Made by a program: the position numbers and the translations under genes. From Gnetum montanum (taxonomy: Eukaryota; Streptophyta; Gnetopsida; Gnetales; Gnetaceae), in NCBI GenBank assembly GCA_015680685.1, contig MNCI01018082.1, forward strand, positions 545,666 to 609,665: a stretch of DNA of 64,000 bases. Direction: 5' to 3'. The notes under the pieces were generated by a model that was given only the letters and a program-made list of their open reading frames with translations, did no database searches and was not told the origin of the DNA. Below, piece after piece: positions 48,668 to 60,892 of this stretch (position 1 is its first letter; the number at the start of each line of letters is the position of its first letter).

Positions 48668-49057
48668 GCCTTGTCATTTCCTTCTGCATGGTAGTCTTAT
48701 GTGCTCTTTGCACCTCTATTACTAGCTTCAAACTAGTGTAGACATGACACCCTTGTGGTTGTTTATGATCTAGTTGTGTAGATTGGTCCTAGTTGTCGAT
48801 TCCCCTAGAACTCCATAGGATAGAAGCCAAAGTGTATCTCTTGCACTCAGGCCCTAAACTCTATGTGCTAGAAAGAGCATAGCTTTCCCTTACCATAGGA
48901 GTGTAGCAAGCATAGCACTAGAGTTAGACATATTTTCTAGTAGCACTCTCATACTTAGTTGTTTTTTTGGCATTTCTATACTTAGCTGTTTTCAGCACTC
49001 ATTATATTTAACAGCTTCTTTTTCAGCATTACATCTTTTGCATTTTTTTATAGTAGC
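48668..49057 (+). other. Element E leader
   Basis: This noncoding stretch lies between the primer site and Gag, with a few ATAGC/GTGTAGC words (48890-48930) and a T-rich end. No gene is recognised. Confidence 0.5.
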
Positions 49058-52000
49058 ATGAATTCCAATGAGCCTTCAACCTTTACCTTAGAAACAATTA
49101 TTATCTAACCTATCTAGTAGGAATTCACCATTAACATCCCTAGAACTGAGAGGCCCATCTTTGTGGGAAGGAAATTCCTCAGGCTTTGTAACCAATCTCC
49201 CAAGCACATGGTGCTCGACAAAGACAAATATAACTTTCTTTGTGCGAAGCTCTAGGTAGGAACTCCCTTCTACTACCAAGGGTTGGAGGCAAAGCGAGGT
49301 TATGAGCTCATACATCAAAGTGAGCGAGAGTACTTCCCTATCCCTAACAATCTAATCCCCCTTACTGAGATCTTTTGGTGGATGCTTGACCAACTCATCT
49401 GGTCAAATGAACACAATGTAGCAACTGACTATGAGGAACCTCTATAGGATGGGGAAGAGGAATTCAAGGCTCACTCAAAGAATGATAATCCCTTTTATGT
49501 CTCTTTCCTACCATCCACCTCTAATGTCACTCCTTCGTAGCCTCAATCATTTGCCTTCTTTGAGGTAGCAACATCTCCCTTGTCACCACCTAAACTGATT
49601 CCCATTGTGGCAAGCCATCAAGTGCATACACATCAAGGTGTAGGACCATCTATTACCCCACCCTTTGTGGTTTTGGCATAATTTGAACTATCCTCTATGC
49701 ACAACAACCTTTATAGCAATATACTCAATAGGCATCCTACATGGTCGCATAGCCTACGATGGGGCCGTGGACCACACCAACAACACAATAGGTTGTACAA
49801 CCAATGCAACCGACCACATCCATACCAAGCTTGGATCAAGCATTCTAGCTTATTTAGACACTTACTAAGGAGATCAAATGGCTTAATTCCACCTCTTCTG
49901 ATATGGTCCAAGTGATGGACTTCTACTGAGATGACCCCATTAGTTCCATTGTCCCATCTCTAACCTTACCTCCTAGTGTTCAACATCCCCAGTTCATCAA
50001 ATATGATGGTGAAGGAGATCCCCATGCCTATTTAGTGACCTTTTGGTCCAAATGCCTTTTGTTGCAAGCATGGCTACATACGATCACTCATGTGTTTGCC
50101 ATGTCCCTAACTAGCAAGGAGCTAAACTGGTACTACATGCTCCCTAGGGCCTCCATATCTTTGTTGGAGAATTTTCTTAGCCAATTTGTCACTTGCTTCA
50201 AATACAGCTTGAAGCTTGAGTTGATCCTAGACCAACTCATGCAGATCAACTAGGGAAACTTAGAGCCCATTCAAAAGTTCATCCAATGATGGAGCACTGC
50301 ACTTAACGAAATCCATGAGCCTATTGTAGAAAATTACTTATTGGCCATTTTCAAATATGCATAAAATGACTTCATTAAGTCAAAAATGTACTATATTATC
50401 TCACACTCCATGAGCCAAGAATTTGCTCAAACAAAGAGCATTCAGGATGCTGTAGAAGCCAGTAAGGATCTAGCCTACATGGCCTACAAGAACATACATG
50501 TGAAGAAAGACAACAAGAATGGCAAGGAAATAACAACCATTATAGCAATGGCTAATGAGACCAAGCCAAGCAATGCTAAACTAGCAACCAAGGCAACTAA
50601 GGCCTTGTCCAACAACAAGGCAACCATCTCTGGTACTACAGCAACCAACCAAATGACATCATCAACAACTATAGGGCAAGCTACCCCAACATCAAACTTT
50701 TAGCAGAAATATTGCTCAAAGTATACACTATTGTCCATCAAACCATTGGAACTTTTGGGTCAATTATGTAGTGCTAGGTGCATCCAATACAAGAAAATAT
50801 CTGAAGATGCTCACAAGCATCATGATTGCTACTATGAGCTCCTTAGAAACCCATCAATAGCTACACTAGATGAGCCTCTGATCCCAAAACACTTCAGGTT
50901 CGACTGTTTCTACCATTATCATCAATTACCTTGTCATGATAAGAACTTTTGCATGGCCTTATGGGATGACATACAATGCATGATTGACCAAGGCCAACTA
51001 GTTCTTGATTCGACCAACCTAGCTCAACTGGAAAATTAATCAATGAATGTCTACAAAGACCTTCTAGCATTGATGATGATGTACGACAAACATGAGAGCC
51101 ATTTGTGATTCATGTATCCTCTAACAACATTAGGGCCTCTTTGACATCAACTAGTCCAAGGATCCCTTTTGTCATCAAAGCACCACCTCAACGCCCATGA
51201 AATCCTTTGTGGTTAGGGCCCCACAGTATGTTGTAGCAGCTACAACTCAAACACCCATTTTTGTTAGGATACTACAATATGCAGAACCTTCACCAAGTCT
51301 AGTGGTGCACACTACAACAGGCCTCGCTCACTCAAGGCCTCATCTTGCATACAACACTAGGTAGTCAAGGTGGCAACCCAAGAGACCAAATGAGCACCTC
51401 ATCAATGGAATGATGAGGAAATGCATGGAATTAGGTCTGCCTAAGCCCATCCCCTTATCTATTATTCCTATGGCCACATCAACTGAAGCTGCTACCACAA
51501 GCAATTAACAACTGATCACTAAGGCTCACAGGTAAGAAAAACAAAATAAGCCTAAATATCCTCCCCAAGAGAGCTACCTTTTGGGTTGCATGGAGGAGAT
51601 GAAGGCCAACAAGGCAACTGATGTAGTAAGGACTTCCTCTATGCGTTGGCATAAGTCAAGCAAGCTCTAAAACAAAAAAAAAATACAACTTTGAGCTTGT
51701 ACAACTTGGTGATTGTACTGACCTAAATCGTCGATGTAAGGCTAGAAGGGAAAACAAACAATGAAAGATCATCGAGCAAACACAGTTGACCCTATCTTCG
51801 CTTGAGGGCAAGCTAGAAAAGAAAATTAAGGTAGAGTGCCTTGGATGGTCTACACACAAATCAATCAAGGACTTCCCCAAGTGTAAACTATGGCCTGCAC
51901 TGGGGTTATTGTAACTGATGTTGAAACGTAAACAGTGCGCATGAAATGTAAACAGAAATGTATGCAAAACTATTATTGCAAATAGCCCGTAAGAAGAACA

Positions 52001-54126
52001 TAAATAGAACATAAGCTAAATATAAAACAGAGTAAAATATAGTGGCTGGCATAAATGAACTATATTGTATTGCTTAGAAAAGATGTGCACTGGTCAAAGC
52101 GTAGCTGCATGTGTGGATGGCAGGTCAAGCGTCAAGCCCCGGGGTGATGTGATGTGTGTCAAAAGTACTTGGATGCCAGGATTCAACTGTGCTCGAGCAC
52201 CCAAGGATTGCTGGTCTAAGTTTCCTAAGTTCTCCAACTCCAGAATTGCCAACCCAGTTTATGTGAATTGACAGGGTATTTATAGGGTTTGGCTGGGCTC
52301 GGGTGTGGAATTCAAGAATGGAATCAACGGTTGGGATTTAATAGGAAAACGGATAAAGTGACACATGTCCAATGGACAGCTGTGTATGAGTTGGTCATGT
52401 GTGGGCAAGCTACATTCTTGACCAGGTGCATTGTATCTTACAACGTGTGGCTTACTCAAGCCCATGAAAGTACATGCAATTTAGATCATGAGGGCCTAAC
52501 AAGCCCAAAAGTGAAGATTTACAATGAAATGACAACGTACAACAAGAGAAATTGACTTTGGCTTGCTTGAAACTTCTGGATCTTTGAATTGACTGCTGCA
52601 AGGTGTTAATTTGAATGGTTCCGTGGCTATTTGAGGTGTTTCTATTTTTCTAGAGCCTCCAGCATGAGTTGATGTGTCATAGCATGTGCACACTACGCTC
52701 ACACCTAGTGTGTGTCTCCAACATGTGTCCCAACATGCACACGCTGCACTCATGCCTAGCATGACCTTCAGCGTGAGTGAGGAAAATCACAATTTTTGAC
52801 ACCAAATTTTGATTTTTGAAGCCTATTCCTTGAATGCAACTATTGCCTGAATTTGTCTAACCCTGAGAGTGATCCAAAATCTGGAATTTGAGCTTGAATG
52901 TATTTGGTTTGGAGCCACTTTTGGGTAGTTCATGTGGGACTCATGCTGTAGCGTGACCATAGCGTGACCTACAGAAACTTGCAATTTTTGGACTCAAAAT
53001 CTGGAATTCTAAAGGTTGAAGGTTGGAGTTGTCGATGCTGAACCCTGAGTATGATTTGCACCTTGGAAGGTGGATCATTTTGACTCGGTTTGGAGGCTCC
53101 TAGAGTTGGTCACACTAGACTCATGTTGTAGCATGACCACAGTGTGCCCTATAGCGTGAGTGTGAAAATTGTAATTTCTAGCGTGACTTGTCAAGAAAAG
53201 CCAGTGTGAGTTGCATGCCTTAGTTAAATTTTGCCTCCCGGATGCTGAAAAGGGCTTGAGTCATTCTTGAAGTGCTAGACCGAAATTAGTGGTGTTTCAG
53301 TGATGACCTCCTCTGCTCATCGTGAAGCACTAGTTCGCATATTGGCCTTCATTCCTATCAAGGAAGACATCTCAGTGGATGAACAATCCATCCACGCTAT
53401 GATGCTTCCTCCTTCACATCAAGAATTAGGTCTAATGCCTCTAGCATTTCATGATGAGGTAATCAAGGTAGACCTTGAAAAGGATGAAGTCAAGATTATA
53501 CTGATGTTTATAACCATCTGCATAAGGCAGTGAAAAATTCACAAGGTATATGTCAATGATGAGGCAGCAACCAACATCATCCCATTCCCAGTCATTGATA
53601 AACTCAATTTGGTTGACCAGGTCTAGGTCACAAAGATAACATGCCTCAAGTCCTTTAATGAATCACGTGTTGTAGTGAAGGGAATAGTCACAATAGCCTT
53701 CATGGCAGGGGAGCGATTCCCCACCATAGCTAAATTCATTGTCATCGAGGATATGTCTGGGTTCAACCTAATTTTGGGAATTTCTTAGCTAGCCCAATTA
53801 TGGGCTGTCTCCTCACCCATTCATTAAGAGATCCATCTCCATACGAAGGTGGAGAAGTGATCATACATGGTGATAACTCGGTTCCTCCAACCATCAACAA
53901 CGTTGATGCAAACCAACAATTGGAGGTAGAGTTCCCTAATGATATGCCACCTATGAAGAACAAGAGTTAGCCTTGTCTGGTAGACCTACCTGAAGAGCCA
54001 AAAGAAGTTGATACCCTCCCCGAGGAAGCTTTATAGGAAGAATTGCCCTTTAGCATCAATGGCGAAGGTATAGGTGAATACTACCTCATCCTACCTAGGC
54101 CCTATGCACACCCTAACCCACATTAG
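49058..54126 (+). pseudogene. Element E gag-protease, interrupted by solo LTR F (decayed)
   Basis: It is homologous to D gag-protease. The start at 49058 (MNSNEPSTFTLE) precedes a block with KDKYNFLCAKL, matching the D N-terminal region. The Gag core (about 49980-50500) has SKELNWYYML, FVTCFKYSLKLELILDQLM and SKDLAYMAYK. The knuckle region (50900-50955) ends HDKNFC, but its first Cys is no longer at the position seen in D. Two PFVI repeat units lie near 51100-51185. Coding resumes after F at 53305 with SAHREALVRI. Protease has VNDEAATN where D has VDDGAATN, then FNLILG, and the C-terminus ELPFSINGEG ends at a stop at 54124. Many stops; non-functional. Confidence 0.78.
51714..53299 (-). mobile_element. 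F: solo LTR of a Tat/Ogre-like element, inserted in E gag-protease
   Basis: On the minus strand it runs from TGAAACACCACTAATTTCGG (53299) to GTCAGTACA (51714). A perfect target duplication GTGAT lies at 51709-51713 and 53300-53304. A TATAAATA box lies at 52284-52277. Its word is AGCGTGA/TCACGCT (52680-53190), different from D and E. There is no internal sequence, so it arose by LTR-LTR recombination. Removing it restores the E reading frame. Confidence 0.92.
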
Positions 54127-54394
54127 GTTAGGAAGCGACTACATGGCTAAGGTACACCCTTAGCATAACATGTGTTAGGTGCTTGCTTGCCCTCAATTCT
54201 TTGCATGCTCTATTAGCCTCATTAGCCTTTTGCTTGCATAGTTACGCTCTGCATGGTTGCTTGCATTTTGTATTATTCACTTTGTTACACATTTACCTCT
54301 TTTTCTTATGCATTTTCNGACTTAAAAATTAGTCTTTTACATGTTAATAGAACATTTAAAACACATAAAAAATTATAAAACTAAAACTGCAAAA

Positions 54395-54835
54395 AAAGGC
54401 ATGTGCCCAAAAAGGCCTTAAACTAACACATGGCCTAAAATTGCCTTAAACTAATGCATGGCCTGAAAAGGCCTTAAACTAATTCATGGCTCAAAAAGGC
54501 CTTAAACTATTTGACAACCCATAAAGGCCTTAAACTAGTGCATGGCCTACCATAACCTAAAATTGGCAACATCTTTCTTCCACTACATGGCCTACCATGG
54601 CCTTAAATTGGAAATATTTCTAGCATCACCACAACTTGAAAAGGCCCTAAACTAATGTATGACTTGCCATGGCTTAAAATTGGTGCCTCACAGCCCACCA
54701 TGGCCCAAAACTGGCAATTGTTTCCTTTTATTTTTAGCTGGCCTTAAAATAGCAATCATTGTAGCCCAAAAGGCCTTAAACTAGCAATGGCCCTTCTACC
54801 ATGGCCTTAAACTGGCAAGGGGTCCACAAGGGGCC
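54395..54835 (+). repeat. GGCCTTAAACT array, left border of the E antisense cassette
   Basis: About a dozen degenerate ~30 base units such as CATGGCCTGAAAAGGCCTT then AAACTA. It has the same core and position as 30000-30230 in D. Confidence 0.85.
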
Positions 54836-55025
54836 TAATCACATCAACTATTACATTATCCACATTAAACAATCAAAAAATAACAAAACGTTTCACACAT
54901 AATTCTCATCAGAAAAAAAACATAAATTTTATTATATCTCTATTGGCAAGAGTACATAGCATGACCATGCAACAACAATGGTCAAAGTGAGAAATTGCCC
55001 AATAGTAAGACTACATTAGGTTGGC

Positions 55026-58000
55026 TTAGCTGGTGGTTTCTAGTGGGGGTTGAGGTTTCTCCTCCTCGTTTGCTACTCCACTGGGGCCTACGTTATTGCT
55101 TGGTGCTTGTCTCAAAACAACACAAAACAACAAATTAATTAGCAAGTGCAAAACTACAATACAAGATTAGTTTGCAAAGTTGACACATAAAAGAGCATAA
55201 AAAACAAAAGCAAAACTAGGTCCTACATCAGATGCTAGAGGTAATCTATCAAGGCCCTTCTCCAAGCATTGGAGGATCTTGACCTCTAATAATTGTGTCC
55301 AGTCCTCGTGGCTGAAGTTAACATCCACAAGGATCTTTTCCTTGTCCACAATGATCCATGCAGGAGCTTGCATAGAAATTGTGGCTATAGAAGTTTTCCC
55401 TAAGGACAAGGTAATCTCTCACTCTAGAAAAACACTAACCACTATATGTTGGATGAACAACTCGAAGGTCCAACTCCCACTAATCACCTCAACAAACATC
55501 TCAAGGCAATGAGCCTTCACAAACTCATCCTTGAGCAACTATAATTAGGCATCCTGCTTCAACTTGTAGTGGTGCTTGTGGTCCTTCTATGTATTCCCTC
55601 ATTTGCACACCTTGACACTAAAGCTCTTCCACTCCTCATTCTTTTGGAAGAGCAAATCCATTTGCAACCTCTACTTAACAACCTCTCGGGTAGCCTCATT
55701 CTTACCTTAGATTGCCAACTAGTACCTGGCATAATCTATCTCTGACCTCTACCAGGTACCATTCTTCTATGCCCAAGCTGATAATAAATCGTAATGGGAC
55801 TGGAGGTCCTCGTTCCTTGTGATTAGGCTCACCATTGCCTCCTACAGCTCATGCATGCATTTCCATAGGTGCTCATTTGAGCACCAATAGATCCATAATT
55901 CCTTCACACTAGAAAGCACACACTTGCTCACCACCTCATACACATGACAAGGCACTTACTCCACCTTGAGGGGATGCTCAATGATGGCATCCATGTGAGC
56001 TACCCGATTTGGATCCTAGTGAAGCTTAGAGCCTATCAACATACAATGAACAAATAAATATTAGCAATAGGCTAAGCCATAAAATCAAGAAAATAGTTTA
56101 AGAAAATTGACATGGATACCAAGTTTAGGATTTGTCTACTATATGTGGTCCACCATATCCTCCAAAATGCCTTCCATGAAGGTGAATTTATCAGTGTCTC
56201 TACCCATGGATTCATGCAGTGGGCAGGCACTGGTGGTGGATCACCAGAAATAAGGTCTGAGACTACAATACAAACATAATGTGACACTTAGTGATAACTT
56301 AGAAGTTCAAGGCTTAAGAGAAAAAATAAAAAGTAGATGATAACACAAAGTGCTTACCAAGAAATCTCTCAGATGTTAGTGTGGGGTGTCTCCTAGCTAC
56401 ACATTGTCAAAGAGGTTGGAAAAGTCACCTTCAAGGTGAAACAACCCCTTCACATAAACCTAGTGGAAGATCTTTGGGGCCTCTAGTGACTCATCTATAC
56501 AAGCTACCTCCTCTTCAACTTTAAAAGGGGTCATGTTCATTGCTCCTATTATGGCTACTACTGGTTCTTTACTAGCCCTCTTGCATGACTCACATAGTGT
56601 AGTAGTATTAGCATAGCATAATAAACCAAATACAAAAATATATATATAAGCCAAATGCATCTATGATGTGCATTAACATGAAGCCATTGAATGGAGTTTG
56701 TGTATCTTGACATGGACTTTCTTGATGCCTGTTCATCCAACTACAAGGGGAGTCTCCTCTATTGGGTGTGACCTCTTGATCTCTACTTTGGAGGATCCCA
56801 TCGTCTTCTCGATATGCCACTCTACCCTCTTTGCATCCCCAACAACCGTTGGTGGACACTCACCTACACAATCATGGAAATATGGTGACTATGATCCCCC
56901 TAGATGTGCCTTCATCACAACTAAATATGACTCCTCAATCCCCTTTGGAGGGTCCTCACCTACACAGTCATGGAAATATGGTGACTATGACCCCCCCTAG
57001 ATGTGCCTTCATTACAACTGAATATGACTCCTCAATCCATCACAAGCAAACAAATGCTTAATTCATGGCTTAGACAACTGCTTGTGATCCTGCATAATCC
57101 AACATCCATTGCCCTAATCACCAGGAACTCTGCAAACCTTCACAAATAGGTTGTGAAGAATGTGAAGTGAAAATCAAATCTTGCATGGACATTGTGGCAA
57201 AACTTGATAATCTCTACTTTTAACCCAATAGTGATAGAAGAGGCCCAATTAAACCTAGTTTTCTCCTCTATAACCTCCCGCATCACTCACACCTCCTCTA
57301 CTCCAAGGACCTTTCTTTGGAAGAGTAGCTTAGGAAAGGCACGGGCATGGAAAAGAGGGTAAAGCCTTTGAACCTTAGGCACATGCACATTCCCAACCAT
57401 GATTCCTTTATAAGAGTAAGTGGTCCCCAGACACTCCTCAATCTCCTCTCTCTAGTTTACCTCTTGATTGTGCTTGTCAATGATTGACTGGCCCTTAGCG
57501 GGAAGACCAAAGAAGTTAGCAAAGAAGGCATCATTAAGAGCCAAGACTACCATCACTCCATGCATGTGAGTAACAAAGTGACAAGCATCATGGTTGAAGG
57601 AGTCAACAATGGTCACCATCTTGGCCACTAGTGTGCTTGGGTTAAGGGCCAAAAAAATGTCCATCAACCTAGCACATGTAAGCCAACTAGTCAGAGACTC
57701 TAAGGCCTAATAGCACAACAACTCTTGTGCCCCCTCCACATTTCCATACTTCATAATGAGGTTGGCCTCATTATGGCTAGTGACAACCACTATTACCTCT
57801 CTTGAAGCAACAATAGCTGTAACATAGGCAAATGCAATGTTAGCTCTATGCAATCAACACATGCATGAGAACAAGCAATAAAATCTAAGCCAACACAACT
57901 AATACTCATGTGGAACAAATGGCATGTGTGATGTAAGTGGTGGCATGAAAAGCTCTCCAAAGATGGGCTTACAACTAGCCCATCCCTTGTTAACCCAATC

Positions 58001-58720
58001 GTAGGTCTAGCACCGCTTGAATGCCTTTGGGTACCAGGTGGGGTAGTTCTCTAAGTCCTTTCTCACTTTTTTAATAACTACCTTTCGAAAGCTTGGACTA
58101 GAGGAAAACACCTCTAGTGTAGTATAGGCCAAAGTGAGAGCCCCTATCTTATTGTGGAGTACTTCATCATAAACTTTAAATTTGGCATTAGACATCCATA
58201 GTTAGTAGTTAGCAAGTCTAGCATGGCTAATGAGAGTGAGATATAATGAGAAGCAATAGCACTTACCCTATAACAAAATATATAGTCCCAAGTGGGTTTT
58301 GAAAGACTGAATGCACACACATGGTAATGAAAAAGATATTGCTCTTATTATAACAAGAGAACTCTGTATGCTCCAAATCCTAGATAAGGGACAAACACTC
58401 CTAGGGCCTAGTCTCAGGCCACTTGCTCGATCACCATTAGTCACAAACTCATCATACATGAATCATAATATGTCCCAGTTTGCCCCGACTAACAACATCT
58501 TAGTTATGATGCTTGCAACCTCTATTTCCAAGTGTGACTACATGATTACACTAAAGTGCTACAATAGGTAAGCCAAGAATTTGCTTACTCCTGGCCTAAA
58601 CCACACTGCCTAATGGTCCAACTTCATGTCAGGTGCAGGTGCATTAGGTATGGGATAGCTGATGCAAGACATGCTGTCGATGAGCTCTACAACCACTAAG
58701 ATAGGTTTCAGTAGCACCTT
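55026..58720 (-). pseudogene. Antisense gene inside element E, homologue of the D antisense gene (decayed)
   Basis: Matching blocks in the same order as D: FLAYLL and GLRLGPRSVCPLSRIWSI (58550-58370) for D exon 2; LTLAYTTLEVFSSSPSF (58140-58090) for exon 3; MVTIVDSFNHDACHFVTHMH (57620-57550) for exon 4; and SMQAPAWIIVDKEKILVDVN near 55380-55310 for exon 6. A GTAAGTGC donor follows the exon 2 equivalent (near 58265). A TTGTTTTGAG acceptor precedes the last exon, which ends with TAA at 55028-55026. Exon 1 is not resolved. Many stops. The gene is thus a shared component of this lineage rather than a one-off capture. Confidence 0.68.
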
Positions 58721-60640
58721 ACAACCACAAAATCGCACACAAATGTAGCATTAGCACACACAAAATTGCATTTTGGCATAAAATATTCACTTAGCAAAAT
58801 TAGCAAATCAAGCTTATGATAGCATAACTTAGCAATATATCCTTAGGGTTCCCCATGGGGCCCCATAGGCATAGGACATCGATACATATTTGACATGCCT
58901 AGTGCTCATTGGGGTACAATAGTAACATAGCATTAGCATTTTACTTTACATTCATACCATTTGCACCAACACGGTTTGCACGTTCTAATGTTCATACATC
59001 CAACTTGCAAAATTAGTATGTTGGCATAGTGTTTGTGCATTTAGCATTTTTTTCTCATAAGGCATTCATACCATTGGCATTTTTGTACTTGGCATCTTAT
59101 GCATTTGGTATTTCAAATTTTCACTTCTTCTTCAAATTTTCTCAAAATTTTTCTAACTTTGGGAAATATAGCAAGATATCCAAAAAAACTCTAACTGTCT
59201 ACTACATGACCTAGGGAATGTAGCCAAGAAATTACCAAATTTTTCTATCTGCTACACTCCACAATGGGGGCATGGCCCTAAACCAAGCCAAAAATTGACC
59301 AAAAGAAATTCTAACTATTGAGAATGTAGCATCCTATTAAATCTAAGACAAGTGTTGGCTACATTCCCCAGGGAGCATAGTTACTAGCATTTGAGCTCCC
59401 ATCATCACGTCTCATTCATTATGTTTCCTAGTGTTGTTATGTGTCAATAATATGTGTTGGGGTACTCATTGCAGCCACTATCCCCATGGCCACGCTACCA
59501 TCCCCTCCCTCGAATCTATGGCTTTCTCCCCATGTGTCCCTGCGATGCCCAATACTTCCTTTACCCTCACCCTTCATTGTCCTTGCATCATAAAATAAGA
59601 AAAAGTAGAACCCTATGCCCTAGCTACAACCATGTTAGTCATAACCCTTGCTCTAATTTTCCAATCTCCCTTACCCACATGCCAACATAAAGACAAAATA
59701 AAAGAAAGAAGAGAAAGAGACAAAGAAACCCTAGCCATGCATGCCCTAGCCATGGCCATTTTTTGTTCCATTCTATATCTTCTATGTGGCATGGCCCTAG
59801 AGAGGGAAATCCTAGTCCACTGCTAGTGCAAAACCCTGATTTATTTTTCCTCTCCCTGGCCCCCATGCATTGCATCCTTGAAATGTACCAAAATTCATCA
59901 TAATCCATGCGTCACCCACTATCCCACTTACCATAGATAATCAATGAAGACAATCACAAAAATGATGTATCAATAAAGACCCACAACCTATGTGTGCATT
60001 TTCTCCTCCTGGCCATAGCTACCAAGGTGATAGTGGTCCCTACCAAGGTAGGCCACCCCATGACCCAAACCCCAATGTAGGAAAGAAAAGCCAAAATGCA
60101 AAAAAAAAATGGTACAAAAGGGATAAGCGTAGTGAGTGTACTTGGTAGTCAATGATGCTCTCCTCTCCTCCATCTACACCTATAGCAAGCATTCCAATTG
60201 TTTCCTTCCCTCTTCCACATTGGCAAGTCTAGGGTTTTTATGGTCATTGTAGTGCATCATCCTAGTGTTATGCTCTGGTCACTACACTCCACTTGCTATG
60301 CTCTAGTTGTCACTTCAAACTATGCTATGCTCTATAACTCCTCGTTTACACTTTGAAAAAATGACAATTTACCCCCAGTAAATCATGCATATATACCCTC
60401 CTGGGGTAATTAAATGCTACCTACCACACCAATGCTCCCATGCTTGGGCAAATTTTCCCTAGTTTCCTGTGGAGTGTAGCAAAAGGGAGCAAGCATAGCA
60501 AGGGGTAAGCATAATAGCCAGAGTTAGAAAAATTTCTAACTTTTTTCTAAAAATCCCAAACTTATAAAATTTCTAAGATTTTTCTGGTTGCCTAGTGAAT
60601 GTCCAACTCAGTTCCATGATCTAAACACTCTTTGCCTAGC
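58721..60640 (-). promoter_or_regulatory. Upstream region of the E antisense gene, with E LTR-type words
   Basis: It carries words such as GCTACACTCC (59250), GAGCATAG (59380), GCTATGCTCTAG (60295-60306) and GAGTGTAGC and AGCATAGC (60470-60510), the vocabulary of the E LTR. A TATATATGC box on the minus strand lies near 60398-60388. The open frames at 59639-59908 and 59988-60173 are not supported as separate genes, though the latter may contain exon 1. Confidence 0.5.
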
Positions 60641-60654
60641 TCGAACTAATGCAC

Positions 60655-60760
60655 CTTGCACAAATCATAGTCTGTTAAGACCTTAAATTGGAAAATCATG
60701 ATCTACTAAGACCTTAAACTGGCAATCCATGGCCTGCCAAGGCCCAAAACTAGCTCGCAT
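60655..60760 (+). repeat. TTAAACT repeats, right border of the E antisense cassette
   Basis: About three to four degenerate units (CTACTAAGACCTTAAACTGG, CATGGCCTGCCAAGGCCCAA). This corresponds to 35425-35575 in D. Confidence 0.7.
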
Positions 60761-60892
60761 GCTTACCTTTCTAATGTCCACTTTTGCATGATTAGGTAAT
60801 TATTAATTACATTGCTTTCCTCATGTTATGTATTTTGACCCTATTAAGACAAGCATGACTTGACATTCTTTCTGGTTGTTTTGCAAGATAGT

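Noticed and set aside
51656-52762. Frames inside solo LTR F
   Set aside because: They lie in LTR sequence and resemble frames made by the D LTR; no gene.
59454-60173. Frames at 59454-60173 as separate genes
   Set aside because: They fall in the promoter/intron region of the E antisense gene and lack homologues in D; one may include exon 1 but I cannot show it.
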